Shown here: piece after piece, positions 63,969-64,000 of the stretch
Layout: every line of letters begins with the position of its first letter
Position numbering within the stretch: the first letter of the stretch is position 1
Source: Companilactobacillus alimentarius DSM 20249
GTDB lineage: Bacteria > Bacillota > Bacilli > Lactobacillales > Lactobacillaceae
DNA: 64,000 nt
Direction of reading: 5' to 3'
Assembly: GCF_002849895.1 (NCBI RefSeq)
Contig: NZ_CP018867.1
Location: 620,001 to 684,000, forward strand
Notes under the pieces: model-generated
What the model was told of the DNA's origin: nothing
Database searches by the model: none
Seen by the model: the letters and a program-made list of their open reading frames with translations, nothing else
Program-made: the position numbers and the translations under genes

Positions 63969-64000
63969 TTAAAAGAAGGCTGATATTCCAATAACAAACA
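63969..64000 (-). CDS. C-terminal end of a gene running off the window (partial)
   Basis: On the minus strand an open frame reads FVIGISAFF and stops at 63969-63971, directly before a terminator. The hydrophobic ending suggests a membrane protein. Only nine residues are visible, so no identity can be given. Confidence 0.4.
   Translation of the reverse strand, partial: FVIGISAFF

Noticed and set aside
1-64000. CRISPR arrays, tRNA or rRNA genes, prophage and transposase genes
   Set aside because: None seen: no spaced direct repeats, no recognisable tRNA or rRNA sequence, and no transposase or phage structural protein among the reading frames.

Overview
The window is a low-GC chromosomal segment from a member of the Lactobacillaceae. 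Support for this comes from the complete mevalonate operon, RexAB-type AddAB, glycyl-tRNA synthetase as separate alpha and beta subunits under a T-box, a hisS-aspS pair under a T-box, and the order phoH-ybeY-cdd-era-recO-glyQS-dnaG-rpoD. Companilactobacillus would fit, but the sequence alone does not settle the genus. I see no rRNA, tRNA, CRISPR array, prophage or intact insertion sequence. Most of the window is core genome.

Layout. 1-8266 (minus): end-clipped dinG and the addB-addA recombination nuclease. 8369-12438 (plus): mvk-mvaD-pmk-fni, making isopentenyl diphosphate and its isomer from mevalonate. 12427-18866: an rRNA methylase with an FtsX-like membrane protein, an orphan methyltransferase-like protein, signal peptidase I, a SAP-domain protein, a DUF2075 ATPase and a tautomerase. 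19351-22855 (minus): an asymmetric heterodimeric multidrug-type ABC exporter behind a leader terminator. 23158-29667: glutamate dehydrogenase and the aspartate-to-threonine pathway (aspartokinase-hom divergent from thrC-thrB, with a palindrome between them). 29668-30631 is nearly gene-free. 30632-37695 (minus): pepT, nif3-like, trmK, cfa, rpoD, dnaG. 37980-45168 (minus): glyS, glyQ with its T-box, recO, era, cdd, ybeY, phoH, rpsU. 45291-46110 (plus): a frameshifted PPDK regulatory protein gene. 46120-52500 (minus): nfo, a YitT-family protein, msrA, msrB, aspS, hisS with a T-box. 52698-54472 (plus): a secreted SH3b/amidase and a small membrane protein. 54545-61136 (minus): a Doc-like protein without the catalytic motif, a HAD phosphatase, dtd, rel, a membrane protein, rsmE, prmA and two unknown genes. 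61298-63863: ybaK-type deacylase, three tiny genes and an M20 (DapE/ArgE) peptidase. A partial minus-strand gene runs off the right edge.

I found no clear undescribed multi-gene defence or mobile system. The points most worth a second look are regulatory or degenerative. Intrinsic terminators sit inside the predicted 5' leaders of the ABC exporter, rel and dnaG-rpoD, which would allow transcription attenuation. The PPDK-regulator gene carries an apparent 2-base deletion. A Doc/Fic-fold protein in the rel operon has lost the HPFxDGNK motif. A 43-residue HicB-N-terminus-like microprotein has no partner toxin. Several perfect palindromes lie at promoters (thr, gdhA, ABC, msrB).
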